From: Candidatus Dadabacteria bacterium
GTDB lineage: Bacteria > Desulfobacterota_D > UBA1144 > Nemesobacterales > Nemesobacteraceae
DNA length: 7,714 nt
Assembly: GCA_026709745.1 (NCBI GenBank)
Contig: JAPOSJ010000171.1
Location: 1 to 7,714, forward strand
Direction of reading: 5' to 3'
The notes beneath the pieces were generated by a model that did no database searches, was not told the DNA's origin, and saw nothing but the letters and a program-made list of their open reading frames with translations. The translations under genes and the position numbers were made by a program. This document shows, one piece after another, positions 1 through 5,443 of the stretch; position 1 is the first letter of the stretch; each line of letters begins with the position of its first letter.

Positions 1-93
1 AAAACGGGAAAACTTCACTGCCGCCGTACACCCATATGTGAAGGCTGCCCGCTTGAGTACGACCCACACGATTCCAGTATAAATTCGTTTTAG
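1..93 (+). CDS. C-terminal fragment of a probable HhH-GPD / endonuclease III-type DNA glycosylase (5' end outside window)
   Basis: Frame 1 is open from the window edge to TAG at 91-93 and encodes 30 residues. They include HCRRTPICEGCPLEYDP, a C-x5-C-x2-C-P-L pattern. Known family: endonuclease III and related base-excision glycosylases end in a 4Fe-4S loop of the type C-x6-C-x2-C-P-L-x3-C, and this tail resembles it, with one residue fewer between the first two cysteines. The fourth cysteine expected about six residues after the third is absent, a proline being there instead. The protein therefore has a variant cluster, a lost cluster or another Cys-rich fold. The gene converges on rplT, with 36 bases between the two stop codons. 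That the frame is a real gene end is fairly likely; the glycosylase assignment is tentative because the helix-hairpin-helix and catalytic regions are outside the window. Confidence 0.45.
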   Translation, partial: KTGKLHCRRTPICEGCPLEYDPHDSSINSF

Positions 94-120
94 CCGTAAA
101 CAGAAACAGATTCACCACCG

Positions 121-141
121 GGGCAGAAATCAGCCCTTTTT
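121..141 (+). terminator. possible intrinsic terminator for the + strand fragment gene
   Basis: GGGC at 121-124 pairs with GCCC at 133-136 around an 8-base loop and is followed directly by five T at 137-141 on the + strand. It lies 27 bases after the stop of the leftmost gene and overlaps the last codons of convergent rplT. The stem is only 4 bp, so strength is doubtful. Read on the - strand, the hairpin is not followed by a T tract, so it would not terminate the rplT operon. Confidence 0.35.
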
Positions 142-483
142 CGAAGTAGCAAACTCCACCACGGCCCGGAAGCTCTCCGGCTTTCTAGCGGCAAGCTCCG
201 ATAGGCTTTTGCGGTCAAGCTCGACACCCGATTTCTTAAGAGCGTCAATGAACCTGCTGTAGGAAAGGCCGAAAGGTCTTACGCCAGCATTTATTCTCAT
301 GATCCAAAGTGCTCTGAAATCCCTTTTCCTGCGGCGCCGATCCCTGTAGGAATATGCAAGCGCCCTGAGTATGGTTTCCTTGGCTCTTCTGAAATTGTTC
401 TTTCTTCTTCCCCAGTACCCCTTTGCAAGCTTAAGAACTCTTTTTTTCCGTTTTCTGGAGGTGACTCCTCTTTTTATGCGCAT
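130..483 (-). CDS. rplT: 50S ribosomal protein L20
   Basis: This 117-residue, highly basic protein has the normal length and full pattern of bacterial L20: MRIKRGVTSRKRKKRVLKLA at the start, then GYWGRRKNNFRRAKE, AYSYRDRRRRKRDFR and the conserved LWIMRINAGVRPFGLSYSRF block near residues 60-78. L20 binds 23S rRNA early in 50S assembly, and in several bacteria it also represses its own operon by binding mRNA. GGAG lies 7 bases upstream of the ATG in the 23-base gap after rpmI, which supports the start. It is the last gene of the operon; no pheS follows, since the next gene is convergent. No convincing terminator is visible on this strand. Confidence 0.97.
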   Translation of the reverse strand: MRIKRGVTSRKRKKRVLKLAKGYWGRRKNNFRRAKETILRALAYSYRDRRRRKRDFRALWIMRINAGVRPFGLSYSRFIDALKKSGVELDRKSLSELAARKPESFRAVVEFATSKKG

Positions 484-506
484 CGGTATTCTCCGTCTTT
501 ATCAGC

Positions 507-704
507 TCACAGGTAAGGAACGTAGGTCTTTATCTTTTTAGCGGCGGAACCTTCAATGAAATCCGGCTCCAGCAGTCTCCGCATCCTCTTTGAGCTTTTC
601 TTTACGTTTATATGGCTTTTGCCACCCTTGTTTCTTCTTATTTTTCCGCTTCCCGTAGTGGAAAATCTCTTCGCCGCACTGCGGTTTGTTTTCATCTTAG
701 GCAT
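507..704 (-). CDS. rpmI: 50S ribosomal protein L35
   Basis: This 65-residue basic protein has the usual length and sequence of bL35: MPKMKTNRSAAKRF at the N terminus, then GKIRRNKGGKSHI and a C-terminal KKIKTYVPYL. It is a structural protein of the large ribosomal subunit. It sits between infC and rplT in the conserved infC-rpmI-rplT order. The gap from infC is 12 bases, and a GAGGG ribosome-binding sequence begins inside the infC stop codon, 10 bases before the ATG. Translation is therefore probably coupled to infC. Confidence 0.97.
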   Translation of the reverse strand: MPKMKTNRSAAKRFSTTGSGKIRRNKGGKSHINVKKSSKRMRRLLEPDFIEGSAAKKIKTYVPYL

Positions 705-716
705 CTTGTGAATCCC

Positions 717-1256
717 TCACTGTTTTTTTGCCGGAACAAGAATCATTATAAGGTTCTTGCCCTCTATTTTAGGCTCCATGTCCACTGAGGCCACATCGGA
801 CAGTTTTTCGCGAACATCCTGGGCAAGTTCACGGCCGAGCTCCGGGTGAACTATCTCCCTGCCCCTGAAAAATATCCTCATCCTAGCCTTATGACCCGCT
901 TCAAGAAAACCTCTCATCCGGTTTACCTTGACTTCAAGGTCGTGGGCCCCTATATTGGGACGAAACTTTATCTCCTTTATAGTCTGGTCTTTCTGTTTCT
1001 TCGCACTTCGTTGCTTTTTAAGCTCGTACTTGAACTTCCCGTAATCCATTAGCCTGCATACCGGCGGAGTTGCGTTTGAGGAGACCTCAACCAGATCAAC
1101 TTCTTTGTCCTCCGAAATCCGCAAGGCTTCTTCAATGCTTACGACCCCCAGCTGCTCACCCTCAATGTCTATGAGCCTGACTTCATTCGCGGTAATTCTC
1201 CTGTTAACGCGAGTCTCTGGAGTGCGGGCTCTGAAATTGCTTCTCCTCCTGGCTAT
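717..1256 (-). CDS. infC: translation initiation factor IF-3, probable ATA start
   Basis: IF-3 binds the 30S subunit, keeps the subunits apart and rejects incorrect start codons. The protein has the N-terminal domain (TRVNRRITANEVRLI, VDLVEVSSNATPPVCRLMDY), a lysine-rich linker helix (GKFKYELKKQRSAKKQK) and the C-terminal domain (KEIKFRPNIGAHDLEVK, ARMRIFFRGREIVHPELG, GKNLIMILVP). I place the start at ATA (1256-1254). GGAGGT lies at 1268-1263, six bases upstream, and the ATA shares two bases with the thrS TAG stop at 1255-1253. This gives 179 residues. The only in-frame ATG, at 1274, would add six residues (185 total), but its nearest GGAG is 14 bases away, and the GGAGGT would then lie inside the coding region. 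Known: infC uses AUU in Escherichia coli, and IF-3 represses its own translation through that codon. That this ATA does the same is inference. Confidence 0.95.
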   Translation of the reverse strand: MARRRSNFRARTPETRVNRRITANEVRLIDIEGEQLGVVSIEEALRISEDKEVDLVEVSSNATPPVCRLMDYGKFKYELKKQRSAKKQKDQTIKEIKFRPNIGAHDLEVKVNRMRGFLEAGHKARMRIFFRGREIVHPELGRELAQDVREKLSDVASVDMEPKIEGKNLIMILVPAKKQ

Positions 1257-3178
1257 GGCGTTACCTCCATCCATCTGCAGGGATCATTCTCCGCGGCGAC
1301 GATTTCTATAAAATCATCCACCGGCAACGTCTCCATGGCATCCCCGCCGTATTTTCTTGGAGCAACCGTTCCCGTTTCAACCTCTTTATCTCCCACAACC
1401 AGCAGATAGGGAATTTTCATTACCTGTGCCTCCCTGACCTTATATCCAAGCTTCTCGTTTCGCAAATCGCTTTCCGCCCTGATTCCCCGGCGCCGCAACC
1501 CTGCGCAGACTTCCTCGCAGTACCCGGCCTGGCCCTGACCCACCGACGCCACCCTGACCTGCTCAGGACTCAGCCATAGAGGAAAAGCTCCCCCATAGTG
1601 CTCTATGAGAATTCCGAAGAACCGCTCGATCGAGCCGAATATGGCCCTGTGTATCATTATCGGTATATGTCTTCTGTTGTCGTCACCCACAAACTCCATC
1701 TCAAAACGCTCGGGCAGGTTGAAATCTACTTGAATAGTAGAGCACTGCCAAGCCCTGCCTATAACATCCTTTATCTTAAGATCTATCTTGGGACCGTAAA
1801 ATGCTCCGCCGCCGCTGTCCACCCTGTATTCAAGACCGACATCGGAGAGCGCCTGCTCGATGGCCTCTATTGACCTCTCCCAGTTCTCCTCACTTCCGAC
1901 GAATTTCTCCGGGCGCGTCGAAAGAAAAATCTCGTAATTATCAAACCCGAAAGTTCTGAGAAAATCTAGAGTGAGGCGAAGCACGCCGCAGACCTCCTCG
2001 CGTATCTGGTCGGGCCGGCAGAATATGTGGGCATCATCCTGGGAAAAACCTCTCACCCTAAGAAGACCGTGCAGAACTCCTGAGCGCTCATAGCGGTAAA
2101 CGGTTCCTATCTCTGCCCATCTGATCGGCAGGTCCCTATAGCTTCTCGTCTTTGATTTATACACCAGTATGTGGAAAGGGCAGTTCATGGGCTTTACCTG
2201 GTAATCGGAGTTTTCAACCTCCATGCACGAGAACATGTTCTGTGAGTAAAAGTCCACGTGACCGCTCGTGCGCCAGAGATCAAGCTTGGCCATGTGCGGA
2301 GTGTAAAGAACCTCGTAGCCCCGTGAGGTATGCTCCTTTTTCCAGAAATCCTCTATCACGCTTCTTACCTTAGCTCCCCTCGGGTGCCAGAGGATAAGAC
2401 CTGGGCCTATCTCATCATTCAGGCTGAACAGGTCTAGCTCCCTTCCGAGCTTACGATGGTCCCTTTTCTTTGCCTCCTCAAGGTCTCGCAGATGTCTGCG
2501 GAGGTCCTTTTTGTCCCAGAAGGCCGTTCCATAAATTCTCTGGAGCATCGGGTTGTTCTCATTACCTCTCCAGTAAGCCCCGGCAGAACTGGTGAGCTTA
2601 AAAGCCTTTATAAATCCTGTCGAGGGAAGATGGGGTCCCCTGCAGAGGTCATACCAGTCCGTCTGGTCGTATATGGTTATCTCCTGGCCTTCAGGAAGGT
2701 CATTTATTATCTCCACCTTGTAGTTCTCCTTTATCGCGGAGAAAGTGGCGACGGCCTGTTCTCTGGTAATCGATTTTCTCACAAGGGGCCGGTTCTTCTT
2801 TACTATCTCGGCCATCTCTGATTCAATGTTTTCAAGATCCTCAGGAGTGAAACCCCTTTCAAAATCAAAATCGTAGTAAAACCCGTTTTCTATCACGGGT
2901 CCTATTGTGACACGTGCTTCTGGGAAAAGAGACTGGACGGCTTCGGCAAGGACATGAGCGGTTGTATGGCGAAGCAGCCCCAGAGAAGCTTCGGTATTGC
3001 TTTTTAATGGCAAAATCTCGCAATCGCTCTCAAGGCGGTGCCAGAAATCAACAACCTGGCCCTCCACAAGCGCACCGACGGCGCGCATGTTTCCATAAAG
3101 CTCCGCAAGCGCTTCTCCAACGGTGATTCCCGAAGAAAAAGTTCCCCGCTTTCCGTCGATATTTACCTGTATATCCAA
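1253..3178 (-). CDS. thrS: threonine--tRNA ligase
   Basis: This enzyme charges tRNA-Thr with threonine using ATP and edits mischarged Ser-tRNA-Thr. At 641 residues it matches the E. coli enzyme (642). Domains in order: TGS (about 1-61); editing domain with H71 and H75 (HTTAH) and C179 and H183 (CRGPH); class II catalytic core (about 240-535); anticodon-binding domain (about 540-630). The expected zinc ligands are C333 (MNCPFH), H384 (DDAHIF) and H510 (MIHRAIFGS). The motif 2 arginine region is RYERSGVLHGLLRVRGFSQD. The start is TTG at 3178-3176: an in-frame TAG lies two codons upstream, the residues that follow fit the TGS start, and AGGGGG lies 9 bases before. Only 23 bases separate the tRNA-Val CCA end from this codon, leaving no room for a large threonine operator as in E. 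coli. Confidence 0.97.
   Translation of the reverse strand: MDIQVNIDGKRGTFSSGITVGEALAELYGNMRAVGALVEGQVVDFWHRLESDCEILPLKSNTEASLGLLRHTTAHVLAEAVQSLFPEARVTIGPVIENGFYYDFDFERGFTPEDLENIESEMAEIVKKNRPLVRKSITREQAVATFSAIKENYKVEIINDLPEGQEITIYDQTDWYDLCRGPHLPSTGFIKAFKLTSSAGAYWRGNENNPMLQRIYGTAFWDKKDLRRHLRDLEEAKKRDHRKLGRELDLFSLNDEIGPGLILWHPRGAKVRSVIEDFWKKEHTSRGYEVLYTPHMAKLDLWRTSGHVDFYSQNMFSCMEVENSDYQVKPMNCPFHILVYKSKTRSYRDLPIRWAEIGTVYRYERSGVLHGLLRVRGFSQDDAHIFCRPDQIREEVCGVLRLTLDFLRTFGFDNYEIFLSTRPEKFVGSEENWERSIEAIEQALSDVGLEYRVDSGGGAFYGPKIDLKIKDVIGRAWQCSTIQVDFNLPERFEMEFVGDDNRRHIPIMIHRAIFGSIERFFGILIEHYGGAFPLWLSPEQVRVASVGQGQAGYCEEVCAGLRRRGIRAESDLRNEKLGYKVREAQVMKIPYLLVVGDKEVETGTVAPRKYGGDAMETLPVDDFIEIVAAENDPCRWMEVTP
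1254..1268 (-). promoter_or_regulatory. infC translation start region: GGAGGT, 6-base spacer, ATA overlapping the thrS stop
   Basis: On the - strand the order is GGAGGT (1268-1263), AACGCC, then ATAG (1256-1253), in which ATA is the candidate infC start and TAG is the thrS stop. The ribosome-binding site is near ideal in sequence and spacing. The two-base stop/start overlap would allow reinitiation by ribosomes finishing thrS. The AGGAGGAG that follows inside infC comes from Arg codons and has no in-frame start after it. Confidence 0.65.
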
Positions 3179-3201
3179 CAGCTAATTCCCCCTGAGTCAT
3201 A

Positions 3202-3276
3202 TGGTGAGCACGGCAGGATTTGAACCTGCGACCCCTTGCACGTCAAGCAAGTGCTCTGCCGCTGAGCTACGTGCTC
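3202..3276 (-). tRNA. tRNA-Val(GAC) with encoded CCA
   Basis: The complement folds into a full cloverleaf. The acceptor stem is GAGCACG (3276-3270) with CGTGCTC (3212-3206). Next come TA, then the D arm GCTC-AGCGGCA-GAGC with the GG pair in its loop. The anticodon arm is CTTGC-TTGACGT-GCAAG with anticodon GAC (3244-3242). The variable loop is GGGTC and the T arm is GCAGG-TTCAAAT-CCTGC. Discriminator A is at 3205 and CCA at 3204-3202. It lies 23 bases upstream of thrS on the same strand, so one transcript probably carries both; tRNA 3' processing would then create the 5' end of the thrS mRNA. GAC reads the valine codons GUC and GUU. Confidence 0.95.
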
Positions 3277-3285
3277 AAAAAGCTG

Positions 3286-3313
3286 GTATTGTCTTCAATT
3301 CTCCCGTATTGTC
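3286..3313. repeat. 8-bp direct repeat GTATTGTC spaced by 20 bp in the tRNA-Val/thrS promoter
   Basis: GTATTGTC occurs exactly at 3286-3293 and 3306-3313 (GACAATAC on the - strand). The start-to-start distance of 20 bp is about two helical turns. One copy covers the -10 element and the other overlaps the -35. This layout suits a repressor or activator site, but with only two short copies chance cannot be excluded. Confidence 0.4.
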
Positions 3314-3315
3314 AA
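3288..3315 (-). promoter_or_regulatory. sigma-70-type promoter for tRNA-Val / thrS operon
   Basis: On the - strand a consensus -35 TTGACA (3315-3310) is followed by a 16-bp spacer and a -10 GACAAT (3293-3288, 4 of 6 to consensus). Ten more bases lead to the first base of the tRNA, so the transcript would start only a few bases before the mature 5' end, as is usual for tRNA genes. No other good promoter is seen between here and thrS, so this site probably drives the whole tRNA-thrS-infC-rpmI-rplT unit. Confidence 0.6.
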
Positions 3316-3319
3316 ATAT

Positions 3320-3409
3320 CTAGAAGGACTTGAGACCAGCAAGTATTTCGGGTAGCTTGTCCACTTTACTAACAATCCCCGAGAATACGGGGAACCAAGT
3401 GACACAGCC
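3320..3409 (+). promoter_or_regulatory. purC 5' leader with competing hairpins
   Basis: Two local hairpins are visible. CAAGTA (3340-3345) pairs with TAGCTTG (3353-3359) with one bulged G, and CCCCG (3377-3381) pairs with CGGGG (3388-3392) around a 6-base loop. An alternative helix would break both: GTATTTCGGG (3343-3352) can pair with CCCGAGAATAC (3378-3388) over 10 base pairs with one bulged G. Such exclusive pairing is typical of cis-acting leaders, but neither state ends in a T tract and I recognise no known purine, ZTP or PRPP aptamer. A weak + strand promoter, TTGTCT (3289-3294), 17 bp, TCAAAT (3312-3317), could start transcription near 3324. The exact 5' end is unknown. Confidence 0.3.
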
Positions 3410-4300
3410 ATTCACAGAATCGTACTCAATACTGATTTCATTAGGCCCGGAGAGCCGAGACGGGGCAAGGTAAGGGATATCTACGACCTAGGCAAACATA
3501 TACTTATGATAGCCACCGACCGCATATCGGCCTTTGACGTTATACTTCCGAACGGAATACCAGCAAAGGGCGAGGTGCTGAACCGTATCTCCGAGTTCTG
3601 GTTCCGGAAAACAGAGCATATTATCCCTAACCACATGATCTCAACTGACATCGGGGATTTCCCAGAACCCTTCGGTAACCATGCCGATATACTCACCGGC
3701 CGCTCAATGCTCGTAAAAAAAACCGATCCACTTTCCGTTGAGTGCGTTGTGAGAGGTTACATAAGCGGCTCGGGGTGGGAAGAGTACAGAAAAACCGGAG
3801 CCGTGTGCGGTATCACTCTGGGAGACAATCTTGTCGAGTCGCAGAAACTCCCCGAACCAGTCTTCACCCCATCAACTAAGGCCGAGCAGGGAACCCATGA
3901 TGAGAACATAAAGTTTGGGACAGTAATTGATATGATAGGTAAAGAGCTGGCAGACAGAGTACGGGATACAAGCATTGGGATTTACACTGCCGCCGCCGAG
4001 ATAGCCGAGAAGAAAGGAGTGATAATAGCCGACACGAAATTTGAGTTCGGTATAGACCGGGACACACAGGAACTCATCCTGATAGACGAGGCCCTGACAC
4101 CTGATTCCTCAAGGTTCTGGCCCGTTGAAGACTACACTCCTGGCAGACCACAGATAAGTTTTGACAAGCAGTTCGTAAGAGACTATCTAAAAGAAACGGG
4201 CTGGGACAGGAATCCGCCTGCCCCCGACCTCCCTCCCGATATAGTCGGGAAAACAAGCGAAAAGTACATTGAGATGCTCAGGCTTTTCTGCGGAGAATAG
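3410..4300 (+). CDS. purC: phosphoribosylaminoimidazole-succinocarboxamide (SAICAR) synthase, start codon non-canonical
   Basis: PurC joins CAIR and aspartate with ATP to make SAICAR in cytosolic de novo purine synthesis. Counting from the ATT start, motifs in order are RGKVRDIYDLG (18-28, ATP-binding strand and loop), ATDRISAFDVILPNGIPAKG (35-54), VECVVRGYISGSGWEEY (110-126), FTPSTKAEQGTHDENI (152-167), IIADTKFEFG (205-214) and LIDEALTPDSSRFW (224-237). This is the longer, yeast-like subtype of roughly 290-300 residues. The first in-frame ATG (3506) would remove RGKVRDIY. Upstream of it the frame is open back to TAG at 3353-3355 without any ATG, GTG or TTG. Homologues start a few residues before the segment matching VLNTDF, so ATT at 3410 (296 aa) or ATC at 3419 (293 aa) are the candidates. 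Neither has a strong ribosome-binding site. A base error or mutation at the true ATG is an alternative. The stop lies 4 bases before the next gene's start. Confidence 0.93.
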   Translation: MHRIVLNTDFIRPGEPRRGKVRDIYDLGKHILMIATDRISAFDVILPNGIPAKGEVLNRISEFWFRKTEHIIPNHMISTDIGDFPEPFGNHADILTGRSMLVKKTDPLSVECVVRGYISGSGWEEYRKTGAVCGITLGDNLVESQKLPEPVFTPSTKAEQGTHDENIKFGTVIDMIGKELADRVRDTSIGIYTAAAEIAEKKGVIIADTKFEFGIDRDTQELILIDEALTPDSSRFWPVEDYTPGRPQISFDKQFVRDYLKETGWDRNPPAPDLPPDIVGKTSEKYIEMLRLFCGE

Positions 4301-4304
4301 GACT

Positions 4305-4481
4305 TTGGGAAAAACGAATTCCCCATGCAATGGCATATGCATAATGGACGAGGACACGGAGCTCTGCGTCGGGTGTCTTCGCACAATCGAGGAGATAGCG
4401 AACTGGGAAGAATACTCAGATGAGCAAAGAGCGGAAGTCTTGAGGAAGATAGTGGGGCGGGAAGCGGAGCAATGCCAGTGA
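4305..4481 (+). CDS. DUF1289 family small Cys-rich protein, probable TTG start
   Basis: This is a 58-residue protein of unknown biochemical role. It matches the DUF1289 pattern SPCxGxC...LCxGCxRTxxEIxxW: C8, C12, C21 and C24, then RTIEEIANW and the acidic helix YSDEQRAEVL. The family is often described as possibly binding iron-sulfur or another metal, and the four spaced cysteines fit this; a fifth, C57, is near the end. I choose TTG at 4305 because GGAG (4292-4295) lies 9 bases upstream and the homologous region begins at once. An upstream in-frame ATG at 4269 would extend 32 bases into purC. The gene begins 4 bases after purC and ends 10 bases inside the next gene, so all three are probably translated as a coupled unit. 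Confidence 0.8.
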   Translation: MGKTNSPCNGICIMDEDTELCVGCLRTIEEIANWEEYSDEQRAEVLRKIVGREAEQCQ

Positions 4482-5290
4482 AGACGGTGAGCATCCTAGG
4501 CTGCGGCTGGCTCGGTAAGCCGCTTGCGATCTTTCTTAGGGAAGAGGGTTTCTCAGTGAAAGGGTCGGTCAGAAACCCCAAGGGTCTCACCGGCCTTTCA
4601 GAAAATGGGATAGAGCCCTACCTTATAGACATAGCACCAGAGGTGAGTGGAGAGAGGGTCAGTGAATTTTTCTCCTCTGAGGTTATTTTTATAAACTTTC
4701 CCCCGGAGAGAAGGGATGATATAGAAAGCTACCACGAAAAACAGATTGAGAATCTGATTGAGGCGATACCGAATACCCCCGGAAAGATGGTAATTTTCGC
4801 AAGCTCAACTTCCGTTTACCCGAATATAAACGGGGTTGTTAAGGAAGATAGCCTCCTCTTTCCCGACAAACCGTCTGGAAAAGCTCTTCTTCGCGTGGAG
4901 AGACTTTTAATGAATCACCCTGAATTTGATACGACAGTGATACGCTTTTCAGGACTTATAGGGTATGACAGGGCTCCTATAAAATCGATAAGAAAGAAAA
5001 AATTGGTACTAAACCCGGACTGCCCTCTCAATCTTATACACCGTGATGACTGCATAGGAATTGTAAAAAACGTAATAGGCCTTGACGTTAGAAATACAGT
5101 CCTAAATGCCACATGCGACGAGCATCCGATGAGAAGAGAATACTACTCGCGTGAAGCCTGTAAATACGGAATCCCCCAACCGCTTTTCGAAACGGAGAAT
5201 CCCCCGGAATACAAGATAGTCTCAAATGAAAAACTGAAGAAAATGCTCAGGTACAAACTGATTTACCCGAACCCCCTTGTTATACCCTAG
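4472..5290 (+). CDS. YeeZ-like NAD(P)-binding Rossmann / extended SDR-family protein
   Basis: This 272-residue protein opens with a dinucleotide-binding strand and loop, VSILGCGWLGKPLA (6-19; GxGxxG). It then has an SDR-like strand IFASSTSVYPNINGVVKE (108-125), a central segment NLIHRDDCIGIV (187-198) and a C-terminal substrate-side region ending KLIYPNPLVIP. These agree in order and wording with E. coli YeeZ (GLGWLG, TSSTSVYG, NLVHLEDVIGAI, YPDPLVMP), a predicted epimerase/dehydratase-type protein of unknown substrate. The usual SDR catalytic YxxxK is absent: the expected site reads PSGKALL. It may therefore be catalytically atypical or a binding protein. The ATG overlaps the end of the DUF1289 gene, with GGAG just upstream at short spacing. 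Confidence 0.85.
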   Translation: MPVKTVSILGCGWLGKPLAIFLREEGFSVKGSVRNPKGLTGLSENGIEPYLIDIAPEVSGERVSEFFSSEVIFINFPPERRDDIESYHEKQIENLIEAIPNTPGKMVIFASSTSVYPNINGVVKEDSLLFPDKPSGKALLRVERLLMNHPEFDTTVIRFSGLIGYDRAPIKSIRKKKLVLNPDCPLNLIHRDDCIGIVKNVIGLDVRNTVLNATCDEHPMRREYYSREACKYGIPQPLFETENPPEYKIVSNEKLKKMLRYKLIYPNPLVIP

Positions 5291-5293
5291 ACA

Positions 5294-5443
5294 ATGGATA
5301 GAGTCCCCCAACAAGAGTTGAGGCAATTACAACATCAATACCGAAAACTGTTGAGAAAAACTTTAAAAAAGGGAAGAATAGACAGAATTGGGAAATCAGG
5401 GCTTACAACATTTCAGGTGAGTGTTATACAATTTCCAGACTAG
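5294..5443 (+). CDS. doubtful 49-codon ORF in the yeeZ-like/phoH spacer
   Basis: ATG at 5294 opens a frame to TAG at 5441-5443, encoding a basic 49-residue peptide that starts MDRVPQQELRQLQHQYRK. It begins 3 bases after the preceding stop codon, as a coupled gene might. No ribosome-binding sequence is visible, no family is recognised and the candidate phoH promoter overlaps its 3' end. Its first codons, MDRV, resemble the MDRI start of phoH, probably by chance. It could equally be non-coding spacer. Confidence 0.2.
   Translation: MDRVPQQELRQLQHQYRKLLRKTLKKGRIDRIGKSGLTTFQVSVIQFPD
5402..5430 (+). promoter_or_regulatory. weak candidate promoter for phoH
   Basis: CTTACA (5402-5407, 4 of 6 to the -35 consensus) is followed by a 17-bp spacer and TATACA (5425-5430, 4 of 6 to the -10). 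It lies about 50 bases before the phoH start, inside the 188-base spacer at 5291-5478. That spacer contains no convincing terminator for the purC group. It does contain a small CAAC-AAGA-GTTG hairpin near 5309-5320 without a T tract. Confidence 0.25.

Noticed and set aside
94..129. Structured RNA such as 6S in the leftmost region, suggested by CTTCAC/GTGAAG and GGCGGCA on the - strand
   Set aside because: The matching 5' half is not found within a suitable distance, and the same bases are better explained as the coding end of a + strand Cys-rich protein.
1257..1274. ATG at 1274 as the infC start
   Set aside because: Its nearest GGAG is 14 bases upstream, and the good GGAGGT site lies inside the coding region this start would give. 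The ATA at 1256 fits better, although the ATG is not excluded.
846..3126. Several + strand open frames of 60-120 codons opposite infC and thrS
   Set aside because: They lie wholly antisense to strongly conserved genes, have no family motifs, and are explained by the codon use of the opposite strand.
3050..3200. Upstream ATG at 3200-3198 (- strand) as a leader ORF or alternative thrS start
   Set aside because: It is out of frame with thrS and the translation is low-complexity, Cys/Arg-rich out-of-frame read-through of the thrS 5' end.
3399..3473. GTG at 3399 as a start for purC or a leader peptide
   Set aside because: It is in a different frame from purC, reaches TAA at 3471, and its peptide has no PurC-like residues. 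A single frameshift would be needed to join it, and there is no sign of one.
3506..3508. ATG at 3506 as the purC start
   Set aside because: It would remove the conserved RGKVRDIYDLG segment and has no ribosome-binding site near it.
3481..4590. - strand open frames opposite purC and its downstream genes
   Set aside because: They are antisense shadows of conserved coding sequence, Ser/Pro/Leu-rich and without recognisable domains.
5309..5320. CAAC-AAGA-GTTG hairpin as terminator after the YeeZ-like gene
   Set aside because: The stem is only 4 bp and no T tract follows it.
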